A DNA stretch of 64,000 nucleotides from assembly GCA_026545225.1 (NCBI GenBank), contig CM048845.1, positions 76,115,033 to 76,179,032 on the forward strand, given 5' to 3'. This document shows positions 1 to 13,200 of this stretch, piece by piece (positions within the stretch are counted from its first letter, which is position 1; every line of letters starts with the position of its first letter). Both the position numbers and the translations under genes were made by a program. This DNA comes from Cornus controversa (taxonomy: Eukaryota > Streptophyta > Magnoliopsida > Cornales > Cornaceae). The notes under the pieces were generated by a model that saw only the letters and a list, made by a program, of their open reading frames with translations, was not told the DNA's origin and made no database searches.

Positions 1-772
1 CAAATCCTAATCTGAAATGACTTGGGGTTCAAAACATACCGCACCACAGAGCTCCATATGTGCCATACCCCAACCACAAGAAACAATGTCCCTGGAAGAA
101 CATGCCCCGTGAATGACCCCATATTTCTCTCTCTCTCTAAGACTCCCTTTATTTCTAATCAAACATTTAAACCTAGGAATGATCTCTCTCTGATCTATCT
201 ATCTATAAACAAAAAACCAAACCAATTAATGGGTTCTTTGACTTCTTTCATAACTACTATTCTATTTAGGATTGATTTAACTAAAGCTACAAAATAATTG
301 ATATTTTGGTAACTACTATTCTGTTTCCATTTTCTCTCTCTCTCTCTGTGAACCAATTTTGAACAAAAATAATCTATTAAACAGAATGCTGAAGCTTTAG
401 AATCTCTTCTCTTCCTTGGAATCAACCAATTCAGCTCCTGTTCCAAATAAATTTGTACCTCAATCAAATTACTTTTTCAAAACACTTTAGCACTAGAGAA
501 TTCATGAAATTGGTGAAGTTTTCGGTACTTTCTAAAAGAATCTTTAGTTTCTCTTTGCTTTGTTAATTATGTTGCTTTAGACTGAGTAAACACCTAAAAA
601 ATCAATAATGGAAGCTTGAAAAGGACCTTTCAGTGGCAATATTGTAGAATTAAATAAGCACAGATTTATAGTTTCTTCCACTTTGTGGAAAACTGAGACT
701 TGAGATCATTGAAGCTACAAACAGGGCATTGTACTGAAAGAAAAAAAGAAAACAAATGTATACACAGACGTC

Positions 773-803
<31 letters not shown>

Positions 804-1566
804 CGGGGGGGGGGGGGGGGGGGGGGGGGGCTACAGAGTAGAGACTGAGGTACCTAGTTTCAAATGATTGACTTTTGTTTTGATCCTTGTACAATGACGA
901 TCGGAAAAGCTAGAATCTCCAAATCAGAGATGAGAGTTTGAATTTGGAAAAAGAAAAAGAAATTTAGAGAGAGAGAGAGCTGTAAAGTGAACTTTGATAA
1001 GGAGGTATGGAATGTGGATCAGATACCGATTTCCGGGTCGGCCTGAAAAGGAAAAGGGCTACAAAGCATCGATAATTATACCCATCATTTTCTTATGCGT
1101 GTCCACTCTTCCTGTTGCAAAAGATAAAATAAATAGAGTAATGGTACACTGAGGGAGCTTTCGAGACTCTTCTCACGAGCTCTCTCACCAAATAAATAAT
1201 TTTAAACACACACAAAAAAAAAAAAATTGTGTAAACAATATTAAAATTATTTCACATAAAAAAAATAGTTTAAAATAATATAAATTAAATTTGTAATGTA
1301 AAAAAATAAGACGTAAAACTTTGATTGTCTCTTATAAATTTAATTTAGCTTTTTTTTTTTGTAAGAAGATTTTAATATTAACTAAGTGATTATGCTTTTT
1401 TTTTTGTATTTTTTTATATTTAAAAATATTTATTTTGAAGAAGAGATTATGGCAAGAGACATGAGAACTCCCTTATTATAGCATTACTCAAATAAATAAA
1501 GGTCCATTTGTTCAACTTGACTTGGGTGGGTTGCACAGTCAACTCTAGCTCAATTAATGCTTACAA
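1..1566. other. Gene-free AT-rich DNA
   Basis: No reading frame here resembles a known protein. The stretch holds short CT/GA runs (about 129-140, 331-347, 963-980) and AT-rich sequence. One compound microsatellite is listed separately. Nothing else recognised. Confidence 0.6.
774..830. repeat. Compound microsatellite TA-GA-poly(G)
   Basis: A TA run passes directly into a GA run and then into an uninterrupted run of 26 G (805-830). Such a long G homopolymer is rare in plant DNA, can form G-quadruplex structures, and is a common place for length errors in reads and assemblies. Confidence 0.9.
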
Positions 1567-2190
1567 GTAGGAGTGACAATCCATGTTCTCATATCGTGTT
1601 CGTGTTGTATCAATGTATGAGTATTCTACTAAGTATCTTAGTCCTAACCCGACTCATTTAGTAATCGTGTCAGAAACCCTCAACACTAACCTAACACGTT
1701 TATTAAACGTGTTACCCGTGTAACATGTTTAATAAACATCTCTTATAATGGCACGACTTGTTTAATAACTTTTTAAATCATTTTTAACTTGTATCATATT
1801 AGTTTCTCCACCCCTTAAAATCTCTGTGAAAAACATATAAAAAACAAAGTACATAAAACTATATTATAAATTTTGTATCTATATACAAACTCAAAAACAT
1901 TTTAAGGTGATTCAATAACAGGAAATACACCATAACAATTTCATCCTTACATTTTATGACTACATGAGTCATGTAAACAAACAAATTGATTACAAATTGC
2001 AATATATATAATTATGTATATATAAGTTTGTATAAAACCATAATATATGAATAACTCATGTCGTAGTCATGTTGTAATTGTGTCACGGGTTAGACAGTTT
2101 AAACTCAAACTCAACTCAATTTTTACGTATCGTGTTCGTATCGACCCATTTATTAAATGTGTCCGCTTACAAGTTATGTTGTCCATGTTT
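1567..2190. repeat. Degraded hAT-type MITE copy
   Basis: This stretch is clearly similar along most of its length to the better preserved element at 21367-22053. Shared blocks include AGGAGTGACAATCCATG at the left end, TTTATTAAACGTGTTAC in the body, and the AATATATATAATTATGTATA region. The right end has diverged and no clean target duplication is visible, so this is the older of the two copies. No coding sequence. Confidence 0.6.
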
Positions 2191-2346
2191 GAATGTGGAT
2201 TGATTTTTTGAACATTTCAGTCTTTTTCAAAACTTGCACTATTGTGCGCACACGAATGAAAAAAAATCTAGAGAATGGAAGAGATTTGAGCAGCCAAAAA
2301 ATATAAAAACTCAATGTGTATATGTATATATACACATAATTGGACA

Positions 2347-3040
2347 ATACTTCGGTCCAACCCCAAGAGGACCAAGTTGGTTCTCTTGGGTGATGTGTCT
2401 CAACCAAATGTTGACATTTATTTCAGATATATAAAATATTAAAAAACTTAAAGATATGGATCAAAACCCATTTTAACTGGATTCGTGTTAAAACCCATCT
2501 GGACTCCCCCTCTCTCTCTCCACCAATTATATGTATTCATCTCCATCTTCGTCTCCCATACATATATAGTCACTCATATACACACACACACCATCAAACC
2601 CATCATCATCCTTCATATGAAAGCATATAAAATATTAGATATCATAAATCCTAGGCAAGGTACAATTGAAAGCATCTCGAGATCCACTTTATATTGATTT
2701 GTTTCTCTAAATATACAAGCTTCAATTTCATGCAGGGTACATAGAGAGTAGTGAGAGAAATAATGATGGATGATGATGGGTTTTGTTTTTGGTTGATGAT
2801 GGGTTTGATGGTGTGTGTATATATATGTATGGGAGATGGAGATGGAGATGGATACATATATTTGCTGGAGACAGAGAGGGGGAAGTCCAGATGGGTTAAC
2901 ACGAATCCGGTTAAAATGAGTTTTGATTTATATCTTTAAGTTTTTTAATATTTTATATATCTGGGATACATGTCAACATTTGATTAGGACACATCACCTA
3001 AAAGAACCAACTTGGTCCTCTTGGGATTGGACCCAAGTAT
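2347..3040. mobile_element. Long foldback (MITE-like) element
   Basis: The left arm, starting ATACTTCGGTCCAACCCC, reappears inverted at the right end, which reads GGATTGGACCCAAGTAT. The arms run about 250 bp each and stay well matched inward, through the CAAGTTGGTTCT block, the AAACTTAAAGATAT block and the CCATCAAACCCATCATC block, around a short loop near 2650-2790. Transcribed in either direction it would fold into one long hairpin. No transposase and no clean target duplication is visible, so the superfamily is unknown. Confidence 0.75.
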
Positions 3041-3140
3041 GGTGGGATTTCTCAATACACAAAATTCCTGTGATATATAATAATTTCTCGTTCAACAGAG
3101 GTCCAACCAAATTCTTTATCCCGAGACCATCTATGTTCAA

Positions 3141-3560
3141 ATTTATAAATTCAAATTGAGCTCAGGTTGGAGAAATGATGCTGAAAATTGAGTCAATCAT
3201 AGGTTAGATCACTTCTAAGCATAAAAAACATAAAATTCTAAAAATGACAAACAAATTCTCAGTGTATTAATTATACAACAAATTAAGATTTAAACAAAAA
3301 GAATTTGAAAAACAAATGGTGATTATGATTTAAAATGTATATAATATATTTAGTATTCAAAAAAAATAAAAAATAGAATTCAGGTTTGGATTAGCTCGAG
3401 TTGCTAACACTTTTACCAAAATTTAATCTAAATAAATTCGAGTTGAGATTTTTTTACTACGAACACAATCATAATTGTAAAAATGATTGTCCAAACTTGC
3501 AAAATTTGTGTTAGCTCAGGTTGGCTTGCCCGAAGTTGCATCCTAAATTTGGCAACCCTC
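3141..3560. repeat. Dispersed repeat, copy 1
   Basis: This stretch shares order and sequence with 61060-61690: a GAGAAATGA block near the left, an AAATTAAGATTTA block in the middle, and TTCGAGTTGAG followed by AATTGTAAAAAT near the right. It is non-coding. The family is not identified; it may be an old hAT-type or unclassified MITE. Confidence 0.5.
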
Positions 3561-3936
3561 TTGTTTTGCATTTTGAATTTCATATAAAGTATTTTTGTTG
3601 TTCATTCCAAAACAATAACATGTCCTGTAATTAAATTTGTTGCATAATATTTTGAAAGAAAAGAATATTAGGATATTGCAGAAGAAATAGTTTTTACATT
3701 ATATTGACTATTCAAAACAGATTTCGCTACAATAGCAAAAACATGTGAAATGATTTTTTTTTTTTTTTGCTTTTGAATTTGAACATTTTCTCGGACAGAT
3801 ATCATACCATGCAAAATGTAATAAATGTTACCAGATATCCTTCCGTCACTTGTTTTTGTTTTTCACTAGATCGGCAACAAAAATGATGACCATATCGAAG
3901 GATACCGAGTTCATGGTAAATAAGGAGGTGTGCTTT

Positions 3937-3967
<31 letters not shown>

Positions 3968-5269
3968 GTTACACATATAAAGAGAGAAATAATATGATAA
4001 AATTATCTTTCAAAAGTGAAGTAGAATTATATATTTTTTAATAATTGTGGAGTGAGAATGCATTTTTGAAGGATGGTTATGTCATTTTATTTTTTAAAAA
4101 AATAAGTGAAATGCAAATGAAAAAAGAAAAAAGTAGTGTAGATTTCATCACTTTATAGAAAAAATTCAAATATTTGTGAGAAGGGATATGGATATAATAT
4201 GCGTGTATATAAATATATTTATAAAGATATATGCAGTGGCAAGAGTAGAGAACAGTAGAAAACACTTTCTTCTTCAAGAACCATGGTGGTTCGGATGGGC
4301 CATGGAACAAGTGACTTCACTAGAGGGTTTTTTTTGTCTTATTTGTCGGCAAATTTCACACATAACCAACAAGACAAAGGTTTAGAAATTAAGTATCAGG
4401 AGTCAGGACTTGCTTCGTTACAGTATTTTCAAGTGCATGTGTAACACAAGTACATTGAGAGTTTGGACTTTGCTCTCAATGAAGCAAAATTCTGCACCAT
4501 CCGGTTTGGCGCTAGTTCGTGCTTAACAAACTAAAGCAAAAAAATAATTTTATCTCTAATTTAAGCGTAATTTTGAATATGTCCCGATTCTTTTTTCTCT
4601 TTTTTATAAGTAAACCAGTTTTTTTAACTTCGCTACCATGTAATCAGAGAGTTATCATATGAGGTTTTGTGATTATCCTTGTTCAATTAGTCCTTTTAAC
4701 TCTTTTCGTCTTTGGACTTTTTGTCCGAAAAATTTTCGCGTCTGATTAAACTTTGGTCAAAATTGCTACTAGATTAATCTCTCTTCAAATTTAAAACTCA
4801 CCCTTGCTACTTATTTAAAAATGACCAAACCCTATATTTAATTGTAATGACTAATATACACACATAACTAATAAGAATAAGAATAAGAATAAGAATAGAA
4901 TGAGAAATTTACACTCCAATCTCTTAATTTTCTTTCCAATGCTCTCTGTTTTTCTCTATAATTTCTACCATTATTTCTCTTTCTAAACAGCCATTGTTTC
5001 TCTTTCTAAACATCCACCTAGCTACATCCCTCCCCAACAATAGAGATGGAAGTGATGTATCATCTTTTATTTGTCTTTTTTTATTGATTATTTTTAATTA
5101 AGTGAAATAAATTGTTTTTTTACCAAACTAATGGGAGATCTCTACAAGTCATTATGATATGGTTCATTTGACATTTATCACTCTAGAATGATTAACATGC
5201 AATATTGTAATTTAAAAAAGGTTATTAACATGTCATTTTGAATGAGAATTACCTGCAAAGTACTTTTAA
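3561..5269. other. Gene-free DNA with microsatellites
   Basis: Contains a GT run followed by a TA run (about 3937-3967) and an AATAAG hexamer run (about 4871-4900). No protein similarity recognised on either strand. Confidence 0.5.
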
Positions 5270-5389
5270 GCAATGTCTACCTACACAGAATTGAAATTGA
5301 AGATAATTTTGTTCATAATTTTTTTTTTAATTATTAACAATTTTTTTTTCAATTCCATCAATTTCAATTCTATGCCACCAAACATAGCC
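5270..5389. mobile_element. Small PIF/Harbinger-like MITE
   Basis: A 120-bp unit with inverted ends: GCAATGTCTACCTACACAG on the left, and on the inverted right end GGCTATGTTTGGTGGCATAG. Both are followed by the AATTGAAATTGA block. It is flanked on both sides by TTAA, compatible with the short T/A target duplication of the PIF/Harbinger group. The GGCTATGTTTGG start resembles Tourist-type ends. Non-coding. Confidence 0.55.
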
Positions 5390-7919
5390 TTAATGAAACA
5401 TTTTGCTTTTCTTATTCAAAATTAGTTTTACATGAGAGAATAAATCCGTTTAAATTTTTTTTTTTTCAAGAATAAATCCACTTTAGGTTATTGTAAATAC
5501 AATGTTTGGGTTTTTGGATTAGCAATTACTATCAGCATCTCAACAAGCCAACAACAATTTTGTATGTCTTGACAAAACCCTTTCCCCTTCTAAAAGAAAA
5601 CATCAAAAGAGAGAAAAAGAAAAACCTTGATTCACTTTCATACTACTAATGTATTCTCATTCTTGTTGTGGTATTATTATCTTGGTGTATTCTAATTAAA
5701 TGATGTCACTGACAAGCTATAAAACCCAACAAAATGAAACAAGTTAAACAACTTTTCTCACAACACTATTAGTAATAATTGTTAATATTGGTGCTAGTAT
5801 TTGTCAACTGCTTAAATAGAGAAAAGCATGTGAGAGAATCCCAAAATGTCCTCTTAAAAGCTAATTATGCTTCCTAAAGACCCAACATATCAAAAGCAAA
5901 AAAGAAATTGAAATGATATTGAACTCTTTTCCACCATTGAATTAATTATAATTTCATTCTGTCCATACATACTTAGACTTGGAGTGATAAATGGTAATTA
6001 TTGGGAATTAAAGCCTAAATAAGCTTGGGTCTATTAAGTTAATTGTTAGTGGAAAGCAAAAGAAATGAAAAAAATTATAACATTTTTATGTAACGAGAAG
6101 AGATTGTTTTCTCCAATGGTAGGTATTCTTAACTTGTTTAAAAAAAATAGTTTTCTTAAAAGTGTCAACAAAATTAAAGTTATAGCTACTTTTTTGTTTT
6201 ACATTTCTATATATAACTAATCATATCATTTCTTTCTTTCTTTAATTTTTTTTTGTAGGTAGAAGTATGCTGAATTTTGAATATTTTGTTTTCTAATTGG
6301 ACATGACTGAGAGATGAGCAAGACAATGATGCGTTTTAGACATTTTCAGAATACAACGGAATAATTTTATAATTTTTTTTTTCAAAAGAATGAGATTCGG
6401 AGCAATTTAAAATATATTATGAGTTAATTAGAAAAATAATATAAAATTAAAAAAAACAAAAATAACAAATATTTAGCTCCACACTTCAAATTAGTAATTT
6501 CATTTATGGTTATACGACTAAAATGGTCAAAAGTTATTATTTATATATATATATATATATATTAATATATTATATTATTATTTTTTTGCGTATTCATGTC
6601 ATACTCGTATTTTATATTTTTAAAATTAATATATTACCTTCTCAACCGTATTCTATGTCTGTGCTTGCTAGCTTGCCGTATTCATGATTTGCACTCCAAT
6701 TGATTCATGATTTGCACTCCAATTGATTTTTAAAAAAATAAAAGGGAAAAGTTATATCTAAAAGTGAAGTGCAGTAGTAATTTTTGAATAATTTTGAAAT
6801 GCGGAAGGATAATTGTATCAGATTCAATATCTCTTTGGGATGCAAGTGTAAAAAAGTAGACTCTGAACATTATTTACATACACAAATCATCATCCATGAA
6901 AGTGACATTTTTAGACGTGAAAAATACTATTATGAGAATGTTTTCATGCGAGTTTGCGCGCCATGAGCAATTCAACAAAGAACTCTCACGTTCCTATGGC
7001 TAAAGGCATGAATCACCATCAGACGACCATTAACTTTTTCAGTATATTTGTGTTATATATATATATATATATATATATAGAGGAGTGTATGTCAGTTGAA
7101 AAGCAAGATGATTTTAATATTGAGATTAATTTTTTTATTTTATTTTCTGTTTTTAAGTTCTCGCACGACATATATATATATATATATATGGTATAAATTT
7201 TCATTTATTTTATACTTAAATGTAGTTTTATTCATTAATTTAGTAAAAAGTGTAATTACTGAGTTTTTAATAAAAATCGTGAAAATTGATTCTGTAAATT
7301 ATGATCTCAAACTCTGTTCTTGCATGTTCTTGTCTATTCAACTAGAAAAAAATATTTAAATTTCAGGACAATTCTCAAATGAGAATATGAGAATAATTTT
7401 CACACGTTCTTTGAGACATTTGTTCACTACTATTATGATATGAGTTGTGATATAGTATTCGAAAGTTGAATTAATTCTAACCTTATTGATAAGAGTAAAA
7501 AAAGATGTTGTCACGATTGTCATAATGACTAACATATGACTACATATTTTTTTTTTATTAAAAATAATGTCATGCTTTCTAGCTATTATGTAATTTCGTT
7601 AAGGTTATGACTGAGGAAGGACCTATTTGTCGTTGGAAAATACTTGCCTCAAATTATATAAGAAGGAATTTTCTTCGGCAAGGTGATATGGCCCAACCAA
7701 AATACAATACATGTCCTAAAATTTAAAAATTGCTAAAACCTATTTCAACGTTATTCTCCCTCTCCTCTTTCTCTCCATACATATTACAACTTCTCAAGTA
7801 TTCTTCTATTATATAGTTTTGAAAAAATAGATATCATAAAAGAAATAAAGAGATTTAAATAAATGAATTTTTCAGACCCAATTCATCAATTAAAAATTAA
7901 TGTGTTCGTGTGTATATAT
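5390..7919. other. Gene-free AT-rich DNA
   Basis: Contains TA runs near 6541-6562, 7047-7080 and 7171-7190, and a 24-bp tandem duplication (CATGATTTGCACTCCAATTG twice, 6681-6727). No coding similarity recognised. Confidence 0.5.
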
Positions 7920-7950
7920 ATACATAAAAGAGATCTGGAAAGAGATGTGC

Positions 7951-7984
<34 letters not shown>

Positions 7985-8270
7985 GTATGTATGTATAAGA
8001 GATGGAGATTTGCTGGTATATAAAAGAGATCTGGAAAGAGATGTGCATATATATATATATATGTATATATATATGTATGTATGTATAAGAGATGGAGATT
8101 TGCTGGTATATATATGTATATATGTATGGGAGATGGAGATGGAGATTCGTTGGTGTATATATACATGTATATCCATGTGTATGGGAGATGGAGATGTAGA
8201 TTTGCAGGTGTATATATACATATATATATCTATTTATGTGTGTGTGTATATATATATATATGAGAGATGA
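7920..8270. repeat. Minisatellite of about 100 bp with TA-rich spacers
   Basis: Repeat units contain AGATCTGGAAAGAGATGTGC, a TA/GTAT spacer, then AGAGATGGAGATTTGCTGG. Two close copies (about 7925-8024 and 8024-8112) are followed by shorter degenerate units built on GGGAGATGGAGATGGAGAT. The long frames that span it on both strands are a by-product of the repeat and are not believed to be genes. Confidence 0.8.
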
Positions 8271-8464
8271 AGATAGACATGAAGATTAGTTGGGAAAGAG
8301 AGATAAAATTTGAAATTAGATTATTGAAATCTAGTTCATTCCTTAAAATTAATTTATATATTTATTTTATTATTATTTATATATTTGAAATATGTGTTAA
8401 ACTGTTAATATTTAGTTGTTCCACATCACTTTAAAGAATAAACTCCTTCTTATATGGTGTGAGC

Positions 8465-9036
8465 TACAAAGCACCAATACTCCAAAAAGAGTCCTGCAAC
8501 CGTATCGTACACATATCCGATATGGATATTGCCAGAATATGACAGTATACGTGTCCGATACGGTTAAAAAGTATCCAATTTTTTAAAATTATTTTTTGAA
8601 TATCAGATACGACTAGGATACATAGGGAATACGGCTAAGATACGTGGGATACTCCAGGATACATCTGGGATACTTTTCGAGATAAATTTGTAATTTTTTG
8701 TTCTATAAAATGGGGTTGAGATTGTAATATTAAAATCTTAATTAGATAAGAAAATAAGGATCATTTTATAATAAAATAAAAATATTTTTAAAACCCTCAA
8801 GTGAGTCATTATAAAAAATATTAGAAAAGATAGTGAATTTCTAAATTTTAACTTCTTATATTTTGTATAATTACTTTAACTATATTTATTGTATGGTTGA
8901 AGAATAAAAATTAATATTTTATGTATAATATTATATATTTATTTATTTTATGTATTCTTACTTTGTCCATATTCTACTTTTTAAAAATTTTTCGTATCAT
9001 CATATTCGTTTTGTGTTCGTGTTCATGCTTCTCAAA
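8465..9036. repeat. Degenerate copy of the GTGTCCG-rich MITE family
   Basis: The left part carries CATATCCGATATGG and ACGTGTCCGATACGG. The right part ends GTGTTCGTGTTCATGCTTCT, matching the end of the better preserved element at 20326-20903. The ends are too decayed to define borders or a target duplication. Confidence 0.45.
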
Positions 9037-9613
9037 TGAGGCAAGCATTGAGAAGGTTACATGACTCAGGAAGGACCTGTTTGTCATTTGAATGGAGAGT
9101 TTTGTACTCTCATGTAAGTTAATGGAGCAGCTTAGCTGTGCATCGAAACGTGTAATCATGTCAGCTGCAAGCCTGCAAATAGTAAGGCCATTTACGTCAT
9201 TTCACAAACATATTCGTAATTTCATAAAAATGTTTTTTCTCATTTTACAATCAGAGAAGGTCAGATACTACACGATCCAATCAAAAAGTAACCTCACGCC
9301 ATCATTTTTCAAAATCGGGAAAGCGTCACAAACGAAAAGAATATTTAAAAACATCCTCCAATTGTAACCTGCCAAGTGGCACTATATCCAAGTCACTGTC
9401 TTGTTTGCTTACGTGGGGCCTTTTCATTGCGTCAGTCAGAATCTTTCCCTCACTTTACCTGTCGTTTGATCACTCCTCGGAGACTCCGTTCGCCGCCGAT
9501 CGAGCCGTTCCGGCGACTCGCCGGCATTTTGACATACAAGTTTGTGAAAATACAGAAAAGAAGTTTTAAAAAAATACTGAGAGCCAACATTTTCTACTTG
9601 GCCTAGACTTCCC

Positions 9614-10261
9614 TATTTAATTGAATTTTTTGATAATCCCATAGTTCCTCTCTCTCTAACTAATTCAATTCGTCTTTAAATCTCTCTCCCTCTCCCTTTC
9701 TCTCATCTCCCTCTCTCCTGAATCTTCAGTGTAATTCGGGCGGCATAGATCGAGAGAGCTCTCTGTCTATAAATATAGTTATATAAATACATATGTATAT
9801 ATACTAACGCGGATGTGAATGTATATATATAGAGCGGAGAGACACTCTCTCTCTGGATTTCGTTTCTGAAGACGGTTTGTGATGCACAATTGAGTCGAAG
9901 CAGATCGTGCGTAATCGGTTGATGATCTTCGAACGAAGAACTGTGGAGGATTCTTTGGAGTTCTCGGATTCACCGCAATGCGGAGGCGTTGATTTCCCCT
10001 CGTGAATTTGAGCGTTTTGGAGTAGACGAGTCTCGCGATCGTAGTTTTGAATTCCTGCTGGTCTTGATAAGGTTCAATTTCGCGGAATCGAAGGATTCTT
10101 ATTGTGCTGATGATTGATCGAGTTAGTTAGGTCGCGTTCCGTGCTTCTGGATTTGTGAGAAATTTTCTCTTAATTTTTCTTTTTGATTCGTTCGTTTTGG
10201 ACTCTTTGAGAGTGTGTGTAATTCAATTGGTGGATTCTGATTATTTCAGAAGTAGTCCGCC
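9614..10261 (+). promoter_or_regulatory. EDR2 promoter and uORF-bearing leader
   Basis: Pyrimidine-rich blocks (9645-9720) of the plant Y-patch type are followed by TATAAATA at 9768-9775. If this is the TATA box, transcription starts near 9800 and the leader is about 460 nt. The leader carries several upstream ATGs: short frames near 9793, 9811, 9819, 9882, 9979 and 10108, and a 27-codon frame at 9922-10005. A leader intron is possible, because TATTTCAG lies just before the start codon (about 10243-10251). Confidence 0.5.
9922..10005 (+). CDS. Upstream ORF of 27 codons in the EDR2 leader
   Basis: An ATG-to-TGA frame of 27 codons lies about 255 nt ahead of the EDR2 start and does not overlap it. 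The predicted peptide is acidic to neutral and begins MIFERRTVEDS. No known conserved uORF peptide is recognised. It might reduce or condition EDR2 translation, but this is inference from position only. If the leader is spliced, it may or may not be kept. Confidence 0.3.
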   Translation: MIFERRTVEDSLEFSDSPQCGGVDFPS

Positions 10262-13200
10262 ATGTCGAAGGTAGTTTATGAAGGGTGGATGGTTCGGTAT
10301 GGGCGGAGGAAGATTGGAAGATCCTTTATTCATATGAGGTATTTCGTGCTCGAGTCTCGATTACTCGCATATTACAAGAGGAAGCCTCAGGATAATGTGG
10401 TAATGCTTCGATTTCGAATTTCCTAGTTAAGTTGTTGTTTACAGCTTTTTGATATTTGGTGGGATATGAATTATATATCCTTTTCCGAAATTATCATTAT
10501 AGGTTTGAATTCTTCTGCAAATATGCTTGTCAGCAAAGTAGGAGCATATTCTTTGAAAAAGCACTTGTTTCCTGTAGTAACTTAGCTTTCTGTGTCTCGT
10601 ACTAAAATTGAACTGGAGAAGATAGCATAAGAATCTTATCTAAAAGCATATAACACCACATGGTTGCTTCGATGCATTAAGTTTTATGAGTTAATTTACA
10701 CTATAGTATAGGATTTTTTCCTTTTGATTCCAGATTTGATTTGTAGATTTACTTTTTTGTTTCATTAGGTTCCAATCAAGACCCTTCTTATTGATGGCAA
10801 TTGTAGGGTGGAGGATCGAGGCTTGAAGACCCATCATGGATATGTGAGCTGTCGTCCCTTTTGCTCTGTTTCTTCAGAATTTAGAATATAGTAGTTGGAA
10901 ATAGTTGAACGGAACACTTTTGGCATGATCTCCAAATTTGATGAACAGTGAAGATATTGATTAAATCCATAAATATTGGTAAAATCCATTTAAGTTTCCA
11001 TTGCTCTTAAGAAGAGAATGGCCTAATATCTAGTGTTTATTTGGCAAGTAAGTGCTTGCTAATAAAAGGTAAGGATTCAGTATTAGGACAATTCTTGACA
11101 TTTTTGTTTGGGCTATTTCCTTCTAGTTTAATGCTCTGCATTAGTGTGCCAATGTTAAGTTTTACTTTCTTGATGTGGGATATAATATGTCAAAGAGTTC
11201 CTTGACTGTGTTATAATGTGAGACTGATGTGTGTCGTCCATGGTGGTGACTGATAAAGAAATCAATAAGAAAAACCTAATAGTGGATGTGTGTACCTAAA
11301 CATTTGTCAGCATTAAAACCTAAAATTTGGTTACAAAAAGAATTGTCAAGTAGCGAGATTAAAGGATGAAGATATCTGCAGAAAAGTGGTTGGAAGAAGT
11401 TAAAGCTTCATTTAGTTTATTCTCCCTCATTCCTCTTTGTTAAAGTGAATAAAATGCAGCATGATCAGCGATCACCATTATCCTGTTACTGTTTGCTTCT
11501 TTTCTTTAGTGAGATTTCCTCCACCTCCTCCTCATCTCTCTCTAATAATTGCTGAAGAAAATTTATAGGAGATACTATTTCTTCTAAGACACGAGCACTC
11601 TGTCGCATGATACATTGATACCTTTGATGCACAAGGAGAATGCATATCAAGCTGGTGCATATCTGTATACTATCATAGGATAGTATTGCATATCATTAAG
11701 ATATTAACAACTCTGGTTTGGAGTCTTTTCTTGGGTTGCATTCCAGCTGTTAGTTGGTTGCAATTGCCACAACTAGCCTATGTTTTTCTATTCTGAATGT
11801 TTTGCTATGGGGTGCTCTAAGAGGCCTGAGACCACCATTGTTGACCAAAAAAAGAAAAGAAAAAAAATCCATGCATCTCATTGCACCAATTCATGGCTCA
11901 TTTCTACAAATAACTTGTGCTTCCTACACTTTACCCTGACTTGTTGGTACTGTATCCCCAAGTACATGCCATGGTTTGTCTTTCTTCTACTGCAAGGAAC
12001 TAATTTTATCAAACAACAATTTATTACTTCATGATTTATTAAGTCGAGTTGTATCTTCACCTTATGAAATATATAGGGCAAAAGTAGACATTCATGGAAT
12101 ATCACTTGCCGTTAGAAATACATCTTCTAAAACAAGGACGTCAAAGAAATTGGAATTGTTGCCACAAGCTACGGCCACTTTGAAATGCATGAACCTTGTC
12201 ATGGATGGAGTGAAGTTGGGTTCAACGGGGGTGGCAGTTAGCATGAAGCTGGTCAAGGACGGAGCGAAGTTGGGCTCAATGGGGGCAGCAACTGCCGCTC
12301 AATTTTTTTTATTCTATTTTTTCATATATATTTCCCAATAATTTCAAAGTTGCCCCTCTCAGAATTCTCAATATCTCTTAAGTCTTTATCATGGTTATAA
12401 TCTTTGCGCCTCCAAGCCAAAATATATTAAAAACCTCAAGTCTATTTCAGTTTATAATCCTTTAAAACCCAAAATCATGATCCAAATCCAGAAGTAACTC
12501 CTAAATAATGGAAGCATCAAGAGTGACTTATGTTTGCAACCATGTAATTCAACTTCCATTGAATCCGAAGTTGCCTCCCTAGAATAAATTTCTAGCTTAC
12601 TGAAGCTTGTAATGCTTTCGTTAAGTTAGGTAGTTCGATTACTTGTCTGTTGTACTTTTTATCTAGGTATATTAACTTCAACTTGCATATTATGACTCTT
12701 GTTGTTGCCATTTTCGCTAGATATTTCAACTTTATGTTGCAGACCATGACAATTGTTTTTTGCCATATAAATATTCTTAAAAGTTTTCAAAAGTTAATTT
12801 TCTGCTACACTTGTGTTTGATAATTTGGATGATTATTTATAATGGTGTTACGTGGGTTCTAGACCATTTATATGGAATAACAAGAATGCCTCCATAGGAT
12901 CATATTTTTTCCCTATTATATTTTGAAGAATTGTTTTTCTTTGATGTGAAATCTCGTGAGATTTTATCTTGGGTTTGGTTCTGTTGTAGTATTGGAACAA
13001 CAGTTGCATTGTTTCCTTTCTGGTGGTTTTGTGGTACACTATAAATGAATGTTTTTTAATGATTTTTCCTGGCATAACATCTTACCTATTCTGTTGTCTT
13101 GAGCAGATGGTTTATGTTTTGTCTGTATACAACAAAAAGGAGAAGTACCATCGAATTACGGTGCGCGATCTTTGCTTTCCTTTTCCGTATTTGTTGATGA

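Noticed and set aside
7863-8270. Long open frames on both strands, up to 135 codons
   Set aside because: They run through a TA-rich minisatellite and encode Tyr/Ile/Ser repeats. The open state comes from the repeat, with no protein similarity.
11976-12341. A 121-codon frame in EDR2 intron 2
   Set aside because: It lies within an intron on the same strand and its only pattern is the 54-bp tandem repeat. No domain recognised.
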